Assembly (NCBI RefSeq): GCF_003670115.1
Contig: NZ_QQTY01000003.1
Coordinates: 372,001 to 436,000 of the forward strand
Direction of reading: 5' to 3'
DNA length: 64,000 nucleotides
Origin: Natronorubrum halophilum
Lineage (GTDB): Archaea; Halobacteriota; Halobacteria; Halobacteriales; Natrialbaceae
Shown here piece after piece: positions 45,581-55,273 of the stretch (position 1 is its first letter; each line of letters opens with the position of its first letter). Both the position numbers and the translations under genes were made by a program. The notes beneath the pieces were generated by a model. That model ran no database searches, was not told the DNA's origin, and worked only from the letters and a program-made list of their open reading frames with translations.

Positions 45581-47011
45581 TCACTCCTCGTGGATCCGTT
45601 GCCACGAGAGCCGCGGGGTTCGCGCCGCACTGGTCTGATCGATTCTCCCCGCAGCGATCCGTTCCGGCGACGACGAATCGCTGCTTTCGGCGTCGCCGCG
45701 AACGGCGTCGAACGCGTCCGCTACCTGTTCGAGCGTCTTCTTGCTCTCGGCTTCGGTCGGTTCGGTCATGAGTGCTTCGGAGACGATTTCGGGCCACTTG
45801 GTCGTGGGTGGGTGGACGCCGTAGTCGAGCATTCGCTTCGCGAAGTCGGCGGCGTCCTGTTCGCCCGCGCTCGCGACGAATTCGTGGTGGAACGGCCCGA
45901 ACGGGATCTCGAGGTCGATCTGCGACGCCAGGTAGTTCGCGTTGAGCACGGCCTTGGCGCTCGCGTCGCGGAGCCCCGCGCCGCCCAGCCGGCTGATGTA
46001 GGCGTGGGCTTTGAGCAAGACGAGCCAGTTCCCCATCGCGCCGTGAACTTTTCCGACCGACCGAGCGGGTTCGAACAGCTCGTACGCACCGTCTTCCTCG
46101 CGGACCTGCGGCGTCGGAAGGAACGGTGCCAGGTCCTCGTTCACGCCGATCGGTCCCGCTCCTGGGCCGCCGCCGCCGTGGGGCGTCGCGAACGTCTTGT
46201 GGACGTTGTAGTGCATGATGTCGAACCCCATATCTCCGGGCCGGGCGCGTCCGAGCAGGGCGTTCAAGTTCGCCCCGTCGTAGTACAGGAGGCCGCCCGC
46301 CTCGTGTATCATCGCCGCGATCTCCTCGATATTTCGCTCGAACAACCCGAGCGTGTTCGGATTCGTCAGCATGAGCGCGGCAGTCGAGTCGCCGACGGCG
46401 GCCGACAACGCGTTGAGGTCGACTCGCCCGTCGGCGTCGTCGGGCAGTTCGACGACGTCGTAGCCGGCGAGCGCCGCGCTCGCGAAGTTCGTCCCGTGAG
46501 CGCTCGTCGGTACGATCACCTCGGTCCGCTCGTCTCCCTCGCCGTTGGCTTCGTGGTAGGCTTTCGCGACGAGAATGCCGGCGAACTCGCCAGCGGATCC
46601 GGCCGGCGGCTGGAGCGAAACCGCATCCATGCCGCCGATCTCGGCGAGATACCCCTGGAGTTCGTGGTAGATCTCGAGCGTCCCCTGGACGCTCTCGGCG
46701 TCTCGGTCCGGATGGACCGACGCGGCCGAGAGCCCGGCGATCTCCTCGGTGAACTTCGGATTGTACTTCATCGTACACGACCCCAGCGGATACGGACCGC
46801 TGTCGATCCCGTAGTTCATCTGCGAGAGACGCGTGTAGTGGCGCGCCAGTTCGGGCTCCGACAGCGCGGGTAACTCGAGCGAGTCGCGCGTGAGTTCGTC
46901 GGGAAGACCCGTCTCACCCACCTCGGCCGTCTCGAGCCCCTTTTCCGAGAGGAGCGGTTCGTACCCGTCCGATTCGGTATCGTCCCAGACCGCTTGCGTG
47001 TGTCGTTGCAT
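45581..47011 (-). CDS. gcvPB: Glycine dehydrogenase (decarboxylating) subunit 2
   Basis: A 476-residue PLP enzyme subunit. ELARHYTRLSQMNYGIDSGP near residue 55, HGTNFASAALAGYDVVELPD near 175, and the cofactor-binding lysine in MHYNVHKTFATPHGGGGPGA near 270 are diagnostic of the catalytic subunit. With subunit 1 it decarboxylates glycine and passes the aminomethyl group to lipoylated GcvH. The start at 47011 overlaps the gcvPA stop by one base (TGATG), so the pair is coupled. The C-terminal Arg/Ser-rich tail is longer than in homologues and may be an extension. Confidence 0.96.
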   Translation of the reverse strand: MQRHTQAVWDDTESDGYEPLLSEKGLETAEVGETGLPDELTRDSLELPALSEPELARHYTRLSQMNYGIDSGPYPLGSCTMKYNPKFTEEIAGLSAASVHPDRDAESVQGTLEIYHELQGYLAEIGGMDAVSLQPPAGSAGEFAGILVAKAYHEANGEGDERTEVIVPTSAHGTNFASAALAGYDVVELPDDADGRVDLNALSAAVGDSTAALMLTNPNTLGLFERNIEEIAAMIHEAGGLLYYDGANLNALLGRARPGDMGFDIMHYNVHKTFATPHGGGGPGAGPIGVNEDLAPFLPTPQVREEDGAYELFEPARSVGKVHGAMGNWLVLLKAHAYISRLGGAGLRDASAKAVLNANYLASQIDLEIPFGPFHHEFVASAGEQDAADFAKRMLDYGVHPPTTKWPEIVSEALMTEPTEAESKKTLEQVADAFDAVRGDAESSDSSSPERIAAGRIDQTSAARTPRLSWQRIHEE

Positions 47012-48387
47012 CAGTGTGTCGCCTCCTCGAGCGATCGAACGAACTCGTCTACTCGGTGCTCGTTGACGTCCGTGACGCAGATCTGTATCGTCTCCCCGTC
47101 GAGGACGTGAACGGCGAAGCCGTCGTCGCGCATCGCCGCCCCGATAGCCCGAGCGTCGCCGTCGGTGCGCGCCGCGAACTCCCTGAAGTGGTACCGGTCG
47201 TGGACGGGAGCGGATACCCCGTCGATCTCGTCGAGGCGGGCCGCGGTCCGTTCTGCCAGCGCGTGACACCGTTTCGCCAGGGAAACGAGACCGGACGGAC
47301 CGAGAGACGCGGCGTGGATCGCCGCTCGCAGCGCGATCCAGGCCTGATTCGTACAGATGTTACTCGTCGCCCGTTCGCGGCGAATGTGCTGTTCGCGCGT
47401 CTGTAGCGTGAGGGTAAACGCGCGGTTGCCGTCGGCGTCCTCGGACGCGCCGATCAATCGCCCCGGAACCTGCCGGAGGTACTCTTCCCGACAGGCAAAC
47501 AGCCCGAGCCCCATCCCGTACGACGCCGAGAGGCCGAGCACGCTCGCATCGCCGGTCACGATGTCGACGCCGAGCGATGCTGGCGACCGCAAGAGCGCCA
47601 GGGCTACCGGGTCGGATCCGAGACAGAACAGCGCGTCGCGTTCGGCGACGAGGTCCCCGATCTCCGCGAGGTGTTCTTCGATGATTCCCTCCGTCGTCGG
47701 ACTCTCGACATAGACCATCACGACGTCGTCGTCGAGTACGCGACCGACCGCTTCGGGCGTCGTCACGCCGTCTTCGGTCGGGAATTCCTCGACGACGAGG
47801 CCGACGCCGGTCACGTAGTTCTCGAGCACCGCCCGTCGCTCCGCGCGTACGTAGTCCGGAACGAGCACGCGAGATCCGGACGTCCCCCGGACGCGAGCGG
47901 CGAGCGTCGCGGCTTCACCGAGCGCCGTCGCCGCGTCGTACATCGAGCAGTTCGCGACCTCGAGGCCGGTCAGCTCGACGAGCAGCGACTGGTACTCGAA
48001 CAGCGCCTGGAGGAATCCCTGCGTGATCTCCGGTTGGTACTGCGTGTACGACGTGATGAACTCCGACCGGAACGAGAGGTGATCCACGATCGAGGGGACG
48101 TAGTGCGAGTAGTGGCCTCGACCGAGGAACTCGGTGTCGTCGGCGTTCTGCGCCAGCGTCTCGGTGAGCCGTCGGATAACCGCCTGTTCGGACGCGCCCG
48201 AAATCGCCAGTTCGCCGTCGAACTGGACCGAGTCCGGGATGTCGAACAGCGCGTCGATATCCCCGGCGCCGATCGACTCGAGCATCGCGTCGACCTCGAC
48301 GTCGGTGTGTGGCGCGTACGGCGTTCCCCGATTCGTCGCGTGCTGTTCCTCGGCGTCTCTCGTGGATCGTTCAGGTGTCCCACTCAT
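47011..48387 (-). CDS. gcvPA: Glycine dehydrogenase (decarboxylating) subunit 1
   Basis: A 458-residue subunit of the two-chain P-protein. [20 protein letters not shown] near residue 90, [20 protein letters not shown] near 115, [20 protein letters not shown] near 145 and [20 protein letters not shown] near 335 are the conserved blocks. It lacks the PLP lysine found in GcvPB. It lies six bases after gcvH in a gcvT-gcvH-gcvPA-gcvPB order, an operon read leftward. Confidence 0.96.
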   Translation of the reverse strand: MSGTPERSTRDAEEQHATNRGTPYAPHTDVEVDAMLESIGAGDIDALFDIPDSVQFDGELAISGASEQAVIRRLTETLAQNADDTEFLGRGHYSHYVPSIVDHLSFRSEFITSYTQYQPEITQGFLQALFEYQSLLVELTGLEVANCSMYDAATALGEAATLAARVRGTSGSRVLVPDYVRAERRAVLENYVTGVGLVVEEFPTEDGVTTPEAVGRVLDDDVVMVYVESPTTEGIIEEHLAEIGDLVAERDALFCLGSDPVALALLRSPASLGVDIVTGDASVLGLSASYGMGLGLFACREEYLRQVPGRLIGASEDADGNRAFTLTLQTREQHIRRERATSNICTNQAWIALRAAIHAASLGPSGLVSLAKRCHALAERTAARLDEIDGVSAPVHDRYHFREFAARTDGDARAIGAAMRDDGFAVHVLDGETIQICVTDVNEHRVDEFVRSLEEATH

Positions 48388-48393
48388 CGTGAT

Positions 48394-48768
48394 TCAGATC
48401 TGCTCTCGGTACTCGTCCGGTTCCAGAAGGTGGCCGAGTTCGTCGGTCGTCTCGAGTTCGATCAACCACCCGCGTTCGAACGGGTGTTCGTTGACGAGTT
48501 CGGGCCGGTCAGATACCGTCTCGTTGACGGCGGTCACCGTTCCGGAGACCGGTGCGTAGATGTCCGAGACCGCTTTAATGCTCTCGACGACGGCGAACGG
48601 TTCGCCGCGCTCGAGCGCGACCCCTTCGGCTGGCAGTTCGACGAAGACGATGTCTCCGAGTTCGTCCTGGGCGAAGTCCGTGATGCCGATACGAACGACA
48701 TCGGCTCGGTCGTCGACCCATTCGTGCGATTCCGCGTACAGCAATCCGTCTGATGTGGTGAATGTCAT
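48394..48768 (-). CDS. gcvH: Glycine cleavage system H protein
   Basis: A 124-residue lipoyl carrier. [20 protein letters not shown] opens the fold, [18 protein letters not shown] forms the first hammerhead strand, and the lipoylated lysine is in [20 protein letters not shown] (Lys about 65). It shuttles the methylamine group from the P-protein to GcvT. It starts one base after the gcvT stop region. Confidence 0.96.
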   Translation of the reverse strand: MTFTTSDGLLYAESHEWVDDRADVVRIGITDFAQDELGDIVFVELPAEGVALERGEPFAVVESIKAVSDIYAPVSGTVTAVNETVSDRPELVNEHPFERGWLIELETTDELGHLLEPDEYREQI

Positions 48769-48769
48769 G

Positions 48770-49882
48770 TTACTTCTCCGTGGTCTCGGTGCCGATCGAC
48801 GTCAGGAATCTGGAGCCGACCACCGTCGCATCGACGTCTCGGTCCCGAACGTTGACGGCGAGTTCCGTCCCCTCGTCGGCGTACGCCGCGTCGACGTACC
48901 CCAGCGCGATCGGAACCTCGAGCGTCGGGCTCATCGTTCCGCTCGTGACGCGACCGACCCGGTCGCCGTCCGCGTGCAGGGAGTAGCCGTGCCGGGCGAT
49001 CGCTCGTCCCTCGATCCGAAGTCCGACCAGCGTCTCGTCGGGGCCTTCGGTCTCGAGATCGCAGAGGGGCTCCCGTCCGATGAAGTCCGGTTTCGAAAAA
49101 TCGACGACGAAACCGAGACCCGCCTCGAGCGGCGTCCGCGGTTCGGCGTTCGGATCGAAATCCTGCCCCGACAACAACAATCCGGCCTCGAGGCGAAGCG
49201 TGTCCCGCGCGCCGAGGCCGCAGGGCTGGACGCCGTCGAAGGCGTTCCAGACCGAGGCCGAGTCGTTCGACGGGACGAAGATCTCGAACCCGTCCTCGCC
49301 GGTGTATCCGGTCCTCGCGACCAGGCAGTTCGAGCCGGCGATCTCGGTGCGCGTCGTCGTAAACCGGGAGAGGTTCGCGATCGAATCCGACGAGACCGAT
49401 TCGACCGTTTCGACGGCGTCCGGCCCCTGTACCGCGAGCAATCCGAACTCCGTCGACACGTCCTCGACGGAGACGGTAAGTCCGCGCTCGGCGGCGCGGG
49501 TGATCCATCGATCGGTTAGCTGCCCGCCGTGGCCCGCGTTGGGCACGAACAGATAGCCATCCTGATCCGGATCGCGATAGACGACGATATCGTCGAGGAT
49601 CACTCCCCGATCGTCGAGAACGCACGAGTACTGTGCATCTCCGGGCTCGAGCGCCCGAACGTCGTTCGTCGTGAGCACGTTCATCAGTTCGGTCGCGTCC
49701 GGTCCACGGACGGACACCTCGCTCATGTGGCTGACGTCGAACACGCCAACCGACTCCCGTACCGCCGCGTGTTCGGTTCGGATCGAGTCGAACGAGACGG
49801 GCATCTTCCACCCGCCGAAGTCGGTGAAGTCCGCACCGGCGGCGTGATGTATCTGGTACAGTGGTGGCTTGTGTGACGACAC
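48770..49882 (-). CDS. gcvT: Glycine cleavage system aminomethyltransferase (T protein)
   Basis: A 370-residue folate-dependent enzyme. It begins [20 protein letters not shown], then [19 protein letters not shown] near residue 45, the folate-contacting [18 protein letters not shown] near 190 and the C-terminal barrel [20 protein letters not shown] near 310. It transfers the methylene carbon to tetrahydrofolate and releases ammonia. First gene of the gcv operon. Confidence 0.96.
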   Translation of the reverse strand: MSSHKPPLYQIHHAAGADFTDFGGWKMPVSFDSIRTEHAAVRESVGVFDVSHMSEVSVRGPDATELMNVLTTNDVRALEPGDAQYSCVLDDRGVILDDIVVYRDPDQDGYLFVPNAGHGGQLTDRWITRAAERGLTVSVEDVSTEFGLLAVQGPDAVETVESVSSDSIANLSRFTTTRTEIAGSNCLVARTGYTGEDGFEIFVPSNDSASVWNAFDGVQPCGLGARDTLRLEAGLLLSGQDFDPNAEPRTPLEAGLGFVVDFSKPDFIGREPLCDLETEGPDETLVGLRIEGRAIARHGYSLHADGDRVGRVTSGTMSPTLEVPIALGYVDAAYADEGTELAVNVRDRDVDATVVGSRFLTSIGTETTEK

Positions 49883-49968
49883 GTCTTCTCCATTCCAGTA
49901 ACCGAATAAATAGATTTCCCTGTGCGCGCCGCGGCCGATTTTGCCGGCTGAGGGTGTTCAACAGCGTT

Positions 49969-51195
49969 TCACCGGCCGAGGTTCTCGACGGCGTATCCCG
50001 CGTCGCGTATCGATTCGACGATTCGAGTCGTCTGACTCGCGCCGCTCGTCTCGATCCGAAACTGCAGGTACGCGTTCCCGACGTCCAGATCCATCGCCGA
50101 GCGCTCGTGGTTCACGTCGCGGATGTTCGCGCCACAGTCGGCGATGATACTCGAGATGTGGCTCATCTCTCCCGGCTGATCGACGATCCGGACGCGCAAT
50201 CGAACGACCTGTTCGCGGTGGGTGAGTCCGTGGGTGAGAACCGTCTGGAGGTCGGTCATACTCAGATTCCCGCCACAGAGGAGCGGGACGACGACCTCGT
50301 CGCGGACGTCCAGTCGATCGCTTCGCATCGCCGCGACAGAGACCGCACCCGCACCCTCGACCATCTGTTTAGTTCGCTCCAACAGGAACAGGACGCTCTC
50401 TGCGATCTCGGTGTCAGAGACCGTGACCACCTCGTCGACGTACTCGGAAATCAGGTCGTAGGTGAGGTCGGAGATGCCGCCGGTCGCGATCCCGTCGGCG
50501 ATCGTCTGGACCGAGTCTCGCGTTCGGGGCTCGCCCGCCTGTAGGCTCTGGGGGACGGTCGCCGCACCGTCAGCCTGGACGCCGACGATCCGCGTGTCGG
50601 GTGAACGTTCGCCGATCGCCGTCGCGATTCCGCCGATGAGTCCGCCGCCGCCGATCGGGACGATCACCGTATCCACCGAGGGCACCTGCTCGAGGATTTC
50701 CAACCCGAGCGTCCCCTGACCGGCGACGATATCCGGATCGTCGTACGCGTGCACGAACACGCTGTCGTCGTCGACGATCGACTTCGCGTACTCCATGGCG
50801 CTACGGAAGGTCTGGCCGCGGAGGACGACTTCGGCACCGTAGCCTTCCGTCGCGTCGATCTTCGCCTGAGGCGCGTTCGTCGGCATCACGATCGTCGAAT
50901 CGAGTCCTGTCTTCGCCGCCGCAAGGGCGACGCCCTGCGCGTGATTTCCCGCACTCGCCGCGACCGCGTTCGTGTACTCGGTCGACGAACGCGCACACTT
51001 CGCGAGTTTGTTGTACGCTCCTCGAGTCTTGAACGACCCGGTTCGTTGGAGATGCTCCATCTTGAGTCGAACCGTCGCTCCGACCGCTTTCTCGAGCGTT
51101 CGACTCGTTTCGATCGGCGTCACTTGAACGATGTCGTCGTCGAATCGGTCGCGGGCGTCCTGAATATCGGAGACCGTTACGTTCATGGCTGACAT
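49969..51195 (-). CDS. ilvA: Threonine/serine ammonia-lyase with C-terminal ACT domain
   Basis: A 408-residue PLP enzyme. The cofactor lysine is in LQRTGSFKTRGAYNKLAKCA (about residue 56), VAASAGNHAQGVALAAAKTG holds the substrate loop and IPIGGGGLIGGIATAIGERS the phosphate-binding glycine loop. An ACT domain (REQVVRLRVRIVDQPGEMSH, about 330-405) indicates amino-acid regulation. It deaminates threonine to 2-oxobutyrate or serine to pyruvate. Two in-frame ATGs at 51195 and 51186 are possible starts. A TATA-like GCTATAAGAC lies about 65 bases upstream. It neighbours the glycine cleavage operon, linking serine and glycine catabolism. Confidence 0.92.
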   Translation of the reverse strand: MSAMNVTVSDIQDARDRFDDDIVQVTPIETSRTLEKAVGATVRLKMEHLQRTGSFKTRGAYNKLAKCARSSTEYTNAVAASAGNHAQGVALAAAKTGLDSTIVMPTNAPQAKIDATEGYGAEVVLRGQTFRSAMEYAKSIVDDDSVFVHAYDDPDIVAGQGTLGLEILEQVPSVDTVIVPIGGGGLIGGIATAIGERSPDTRIVGVQADGAATVPQSLQAGEPRTRDSVQTIADGIATGGISDLTYDLISEYVDEVVTVSDTEIAESVLFLLERTKQMVEGAGAVSVAAMRSDRLDVRDEVVVPLLCGGNLSMTDLQTVLTHGLTHREQVVRLRVRIVDQPGEMSHISSIIADCGANIRDVNHERSAMDLDVGNAYLQFRIETSGASQTTRIVESIRDAGYAVENLGR

Positions 51196-51667
51196 GGCTG
51201 GTGTCGATCGCGAGACTCTTTCGTGAGTTCGCTTTGCTGGAAGATGTGGGTCGGTCGTCTTATAGCTACGGGTCCGACAGGCTGTACCGTTCGATCGAAC
51301 TTCTAGGTCCGACGCGATACGAATCACAACGCGGTCGGATTCTCGGAGCAACTCTCTCGGCCACACCGCCACAGTGGTTCCCCGTACTGGGGAAAACAGC
51401 CAGCGGGTGAGGCCCGAACTGCGAGGATCGACAGCGTGTGAGCGCTGTCTCACGTCAGCCGCTGACTAACTGACCGATATTTCACGAAACCCACTCGCAA
51501 TTCGAGAACATTGTGCAAGCGGACGCAAAACCACAACTTCGACGAAAACCGTTTTCCCAAGAACGGAATGAGGGTTGTTGTCGAAGGTCACACCGGATCG
51601 AGAGTAGGGAACGGTGATTCCCGCAGTCACGGGTGGATTTATACGTTGGATCCCCCACAGTGTGTCC
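51196..51667. other. Divergent promoter region between ilvA and an IclR gene
   Basis: Two opposing promoters are visible: a minus-strand TATA near 51261 for ilvA and a plus-strand TTTATACG at 51638 for IclR. A CCGTT-N8-AACGG inverted repeat lies near 51549-51566. No gene is supported in this gap. Confidence 0.45.
51638..51645 (+). promoter_or_regulatory. TATA box of the third IclR gene
   Basis: TTTATACG centred about 26 bases before the ATG at 51668, so the transcript is probably leaderless; this favours 51668 over the upstream in-frame ATG at 51614. Confidence 0.5.
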
Positions 51668-52426
51668 ATGAACGGGGCCGACGACAGGAGCACTCGAAAA
51701 ACGACCGAAACCTCGCTCGCCGTGGTCGAGGCGATCAACGAACTCGACGGAGCGACGCTGTCCGAACTCGCAGCACACTCCGGGCTCGCCACCAGCACGC
51801 TGCACACGCACCTCCGGACGTTAGAAGAAACCGAGTACGTGACTCGAATCGACGGGACGTACGAACTCGGATTGAAGCTTTTCTATCTTGGGGAAAACGC
51901 CCGTCGGCGAGACGACAGATACGCGTCGGCAAAAGCGAAGGCGTTCGAACTGGCGAATCGAGTTAACGAAGAGGTGAACTTCGCCGTCGAGGAGTACGGC
52001 CGATCGATAATGCTGTTCGACGAAACGCCGTCGCCGTCCGACGACGGCTTTCAGGTCGGGCGGTACTTCCACATGCACAGTTCTGCCAGCGGGAAGGCGA
52101 TGCTGGCCGAGTTTTCGGAGCCGCGAGTGCACGAAATCATCGACAAGTGGGGGCTTCCGGAGCACACGGCGAATACGATCACGACCGCCGACGACCTGCT
52201 CGCGGAACTCGACGAGATTCGAGAACAGGGGTACGCGGTCAATCGCCAAGAGGAGTTAGAGGGACTCCACTCGGTCGCGATGGTCGTCAAGGAACCCGAC
52301 GGGACCGTCTTCGGGTCCCTGGACGTTTCCGGTCCGCCGTACCGACTGCCCGACGATAGCGACATCGCGGACCAGCTTCGACCGGTCGTTCGGGAGTTAG
52401 AATCGGAGCTCTCGCCGCCGGTGTAA
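51668..52426 (+). CDS. IclR-family transcriptional regulator
   Basis: A 252-residue regulator. ETSLAVVEAINELDGATLSE starts the winged helix-turn-helix (about 12-70), with HSGLATSTLHTHLRTLEETE as recognition region. The effector domain contains FHMHSSASGKAMLAEFSEPR and LEGLHSVAMVVKEPDGTVFG, then SLDVSGPPYRLPD. The M20 amidohydrolase follows 337 bases downstream on the same strand and is the likely target. The stop codon lies inside a 19-bp palindrome. The DETPSPSDDGFQVGRYFHM loop is longer than in the other IclR proteins here. Confidence 0.9.
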   Translation: MNGADDRSTRKTTETSLAVVEAINELDGATLSELAAHSGLATSTLHTHLRTLEETEYVTRIDGTYELGLKLFYLGENARRRDDRYASAKAKAFELANRVNEEVNFAVEEYGRSIMLFDETPSPSDDGFQVGRYFHMHSSASGKAMLAEFSEPRVHEIIDKWGLPEHTANTITTADDLLAELDEIREQGYAVNRQEELEGLHSVAMVVKEPDGTVFGSLDVSGPPYRLPDDSDIADQLRPVVRELESELSPPV

Positions 52427-52448
52427 ATTACACCGGTACAGCTGTAAT
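52418..52448 (+). promoter_or_regulatory. Compound palindrome: 19-bp repeat plus ATTACA-N10-TGTAAT, copy 2
   Basis: CCGGTGTAAATTACACCGG (52418-52436) is a perfect palindrome with a single central base and spans the IclR stop codon. It overlaps ATTACA-N10-TGTAAT (52427-52448), the same inverted repeat seen at 43452 behind another IclR gene; both spacers contain GTACA. Three TGTAA/TTACA half-sites are thus stacked within 31 bases. The one-base centre makes an RNA hairpin unlikely, so a protein-binding site is more likely than a terminator. Confidence 0.5.
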
Positions 52449-52762
52449 TCTCAGCCGGTTGCGGATTTCGGCGCGTCGCTACGAATCCGAAATACCGGCG
52501 ACGCGACGTCGAAAGTGCGATGGGACGTACGGAACGCGAGACTCGAGCGCCGGCTTCGGAACGGAATTCGTCGTCGAGAAGCGTGCGTTCCGCAGAGGGG
52601 AAAGGCGCGCTAGCGAGACGCGTAGTTTGAACTCGCACTGGATAGTCGTTCTAACTCGAGCGAACGGCGATGCGTTTCATCCTCCCGCGATGGTTCGCTC
52701 GACTCACACCCGTCAACAATGGAATAACAACGACTTTATCGATACTGTTCGAACCGACGCGC

Positions 52763-54046
52763 ATGGACCACTCTATCGACGCGGAGCGACTCGTCGACCT
52801 TCGACGGGAATTCCACCAGCGACCCGAACCGGCGTGGCGGGAGTTCTGGACGACCTGCCGAATCGTCGACGAACTCGAGCGCCTCGACGTCACCGAGATT
52901 CACGTCGGGCCGGACGCGCTCGCGACGGAGCGGCGGGCGGCCGTTCCCGACGCGGAGGAACTCGAGTTCTGGTTCGAACGGGCGAGATCGGCCGGCGCTC
53001 GCGAATCGACGCTCGAGCGACTCGAAGGCGGTAACACGGGTGCGGTTGCCGTACTCGAGCGCGGGGACGGTCCGACCGTCGCCCTTCGCGTGGATATCGA
53101 CGGCCTGCCCATCGAGGAGTCCACGGACGACGATCACGCACCCGCGGCGGAGGGATTCCGGTCTCGTCACGAGGGGACGATGCACGCGTGTGGACACGAC
53201 GCGCACGCGACCATCGGTCTCGGCGTGCTCGAGGCGGTCGCGGAGAGCGATTTCGACGGCACGTTCAAGGTGATCTTCCAGCCGTCCGAGGAGCGGATCG
53301 CGGGCGGCGAACCCGTCGCGAAGAGCGGTCACCTCGACGACGTCGACGCGCTACTGGCGGTCCACGTCGGGCTGAACTACCCGACTGGAACGGTGGTCGC
53401 GGGTATCGAGGGATCGCTGGCGGTTCGCCAGATGGCCGTCACGTTCGCCGGAGCGCCGGCCCACGCCGGCGCGCGACCGAACGAGGGGCGAAACGCGAAT
53501 CAGGCGCTCGCGACGGCGACGACGAATCTCCACGGGATCGCCCACCACTCGGACGGAATCACCCGAGTCAACGTCGGCGTGATCGAAGGCGGGACGGCCG
53601 TAAACGTCGTTTCGGAGCAGGCGTACATGGAAGCGGAGGTACGCGGTGGGACGACCGAGCTCATGGAGTACATGTACGCGAACACCAGGCGGATCATCCA
53701 GTCGGCGGCCGAGATGCACGACTGCGAGTTCGAGATCGAACCGCAGGGCAGCGCGCCCAGCATCGAGAGCGACGATCGCCTCTCTGACGTGGTCGCGACG
53801 GTTGCCGACGACCACCCGTCCGTCGACCGCATCCTCGAGTCCGAGCGCCTCGCCGGAAGCGAAGACGCTGCGCACCTAATGACGGAAGTCCAGGATCGAG
53901 GCGGGATCGCGGCCTACGTCGGGATCGGGACCGATCACCCGACCGGCCATCATACGTCGACGTTCGGCATCGACGAGGCGAGCCTCGAGATCGGCATCGA
54001 CATCCTCACCGGGACCGTACTCGAGATAGGCGAGGCCGGCGTGTAA
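52763..54046 (+). CDS. M20-family amidohydrolase (peptidase-like)
   Basis: A 427-residue metal-dependent amidohydrolase. It begins RLVDLRREFHQRPEPAWREF. Metal ligands are visible in TMHACGHDAHATIGLGVLEA (His and Asp, about 158), FKVIFQPSEERIAGGEP (Glu pair) and ALLAVHVGLNYPTGT. A dimerisation domain (GAPAHAGARPNEGRNANQAL) is inserted near 258. Relatives include N-acyl-amino-acid, indole-acetyl-amino-acid and aminobenzoyl-glutamate hydrolases. The TATA-like ACTTTATCGATA is about 25 bases before the ATG at 52763, favouring that start over an in-frame ATG at 52670. The substrate is unknown; an N-acylated amino acid is likely. Confidence 0.88.
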   Translation: MDHSIDAERLVDLRREFHQRPEPAWREFWTTCRIVDELERLDVTEIHVGPDALATERRAAVPDAEELEFWFERARSAGARESTLERLEGGNTGAVAVLERGDGPTVALRVDIDGLPIEESTDDDHAPAAEGFRSRHEGTMHACGHDAHATIGLGVLEAVAESDFDGTFKVIFQPSEERIAGGEPVAKSGHLDDVDALLAVHVGLNYPTGTVVAGIEGSLAVRQMAVTFAGAPAHAGARPNEGRNANQALATATTNLHGIAHHSDGITRVNVGVIEGGTAVNVVSEQAYMEAEVRGGTTELMEYMYANTRRIIQSAAEMHDCEFEIEPQGSAPSIESDDRLSDVVATVADDHPSVDRILESERLAGSEDAAHLMTEVQDRGGIAAYVGIGTDHPTGHHTSTFGIDEASLEIGIDILTGTVLEIGEAGV

Positions 54047-54121
54047 CGGGTATTCGCCTGCTCGACGGAGTCTGCAGCGAGCGATTTCGATCGACCGTTA
54101 GCCGCCTGCTAAAACCGAGCG

Positions 54122-54874
54122 CTACGAGAGCTTCATCTGGAGTTCGAACTCGTTCGCGATCCCCAGTATCGTCTGCGGAAGCGACTCTTCGAACCAGTCC
54201 TCGTGCATCTGATTCGCCGGTCCCGAGACGCTGAACGCGCCGACCACCGTATCGTCCGCGTCGAAGACGGGAGCGCCGACGGCTTTGACGCCGGCGATCT
54301 GTTCTTCGATGTTGAGCGCGTAGTTCTGGTCGCGGATCGTTTCCAGTTCCGTCCGCAACTCCTCGACTGAGGTTATCGTCTGTGGAGTAAACTCCTCGAG
54401 TTCGATGTCCGAAACGTCCAGCGAGTCGTCGTACGCGAGGACGACTTTCCCGGCTGCGGTCGCGTGGAGCGGGACCCGCTTCCCGATCGTCGATTTCGTC
54501 CAGAGTCCGTGTTTTCCGGCGGCAGTGTGGATATAGACGCCGACATCGTGTTCGGCGACGAGGAACACGGATCGGCAGTTGGTCTCTTCGGCGAGCATTT
54601 CGGTGTATCGCTTCGCGTTGTCGTACAATCCCTTTCTCGTGTGGACGTACTCGCCCAGCCGGAGAAATCGGAGTCCGAGGTAGTACCTGTCCTGTTCCCG
54701 CTCGACGTACCCGTTCTCGGAAAGCGTCGAGAGGTGTCGATGCACCGTACTCGGCGCGACGTCGATGTGCGCCGCCAGTTCCGAAACGCCCGCTCCGTCG
54801 AGTTCGTGAAGCGCCTCGATCACGTCGAGCGTGATTTCCGACGTTTGTAGCCCGCCGGAACGTTGGTCACTCAT
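54122..54874 (-). CDS. IclR-family transcriptional regulator
   Basis: A 250-residue regulator. TSEITLDVIEALHELDGAGV leads into the winged helix-turn-helix, with HIDVAPSTVHRHLSTLSENG as recognition helix (about 34-53). The effector domain carries AGKHGLWTKSTIGKRVPLHA, TAAGKVVLAYDDSLDVSDIE and GVKAVGAPVFDADDTVVGAF. It converges on the amidohydrolase gene and is followed, to its right, by the creatininase gene on the same strand, with the ABC transporter beyond. A TTCCG-N5-CGGAA palindrome lies 31 bases upstream. I start at MSDQRSGG (54874). Confidence 0.9.
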   Translation of the reverse strand: MSDQRSGGLQTSEITLDVIEALHELDGAGVSELAAHIDVAPSTVHRHLSTLSENGYVEREQDRYYLGLRFLRLGEYVHTRKGLYDNAKRYTEMLAEETNCRSVFLVAEHDVGVYIHTAAGKHGLWTKSTIGKRVPLHATAAGKVVLAYDDSLDVSDIELEEFTPQTITSVEELRTELETIRDQNYALNIEEQIAGVKAVGAPVFDADDTVVGAFSVSGPANQMHEDWFEESLPQTILGIANEFELQMKLS

Positions 54875-55273
54875 ACCACGGTATTCTTGTGAAAGCAATT
54901 AGCATTCCGCTTTCCGGAAAACTGTGCAGCGATGGTGGGAAGCAGTCTCGAGGGTGTGGGGTGTTCTCGTGGCTCAATTGGTCTGGGAGCGATGATTCTT
55001 CCGTCCGGAACGGACGGAGAGGGGCGGCGTCACGACGATTCGCGTCAAACGCAGTCGGGGCGTCTGGTTATGGCGACGGACAAACGCGAACCGCGGCGAT
55101 CGCTCGAGAGGCGTTCGTCGCTGGTGAGGAGATCGGCCGTTCGCATAGCGGATACGCCCGTGCAGCGCCGTTCGTTGGCGGTGGCTCGTGCCCGTCACCG
55201 ACGCCGGTTCGGCTGCTGGTATCCCGTGTGGTTTCCGAGAACCATCCGGAGCGACGTGGTACGGTCCCTTCGA
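54875..55273. other. Intergenic region upstream of the fourth IclR gene
   Basis: About 400 bases lacking a supported gene; open frames are Arg/Ser-rich and unlike local proteins. The palindrome at 54905 is the only clear site. Confidence 0.45.
54905..54920 (+). promoter_or_regulatory. Candidate IclR-type operator (fourth regulator)
   Basis: TTCCG-CTTTC-CGGAA is a perfect 5-bp inverted repeat with a five-base spacer and contains the 10-base palindrome TTTCCGGAAA. It has the same TTCCG-N5-CGG design as the site 37 bases upstream of the second IclR gene, and sits 31 bases upstream of this one. Confidence 0.48.

Noticed and set aside
51549-51566. CCGTT-N8-AACGG dyad upstream of the third IclR gene as an operator
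   Set aside because: It differs in arms and spacing from the other IclR-associated palindromes and lies about 100 bases from the start; kept only as a note.
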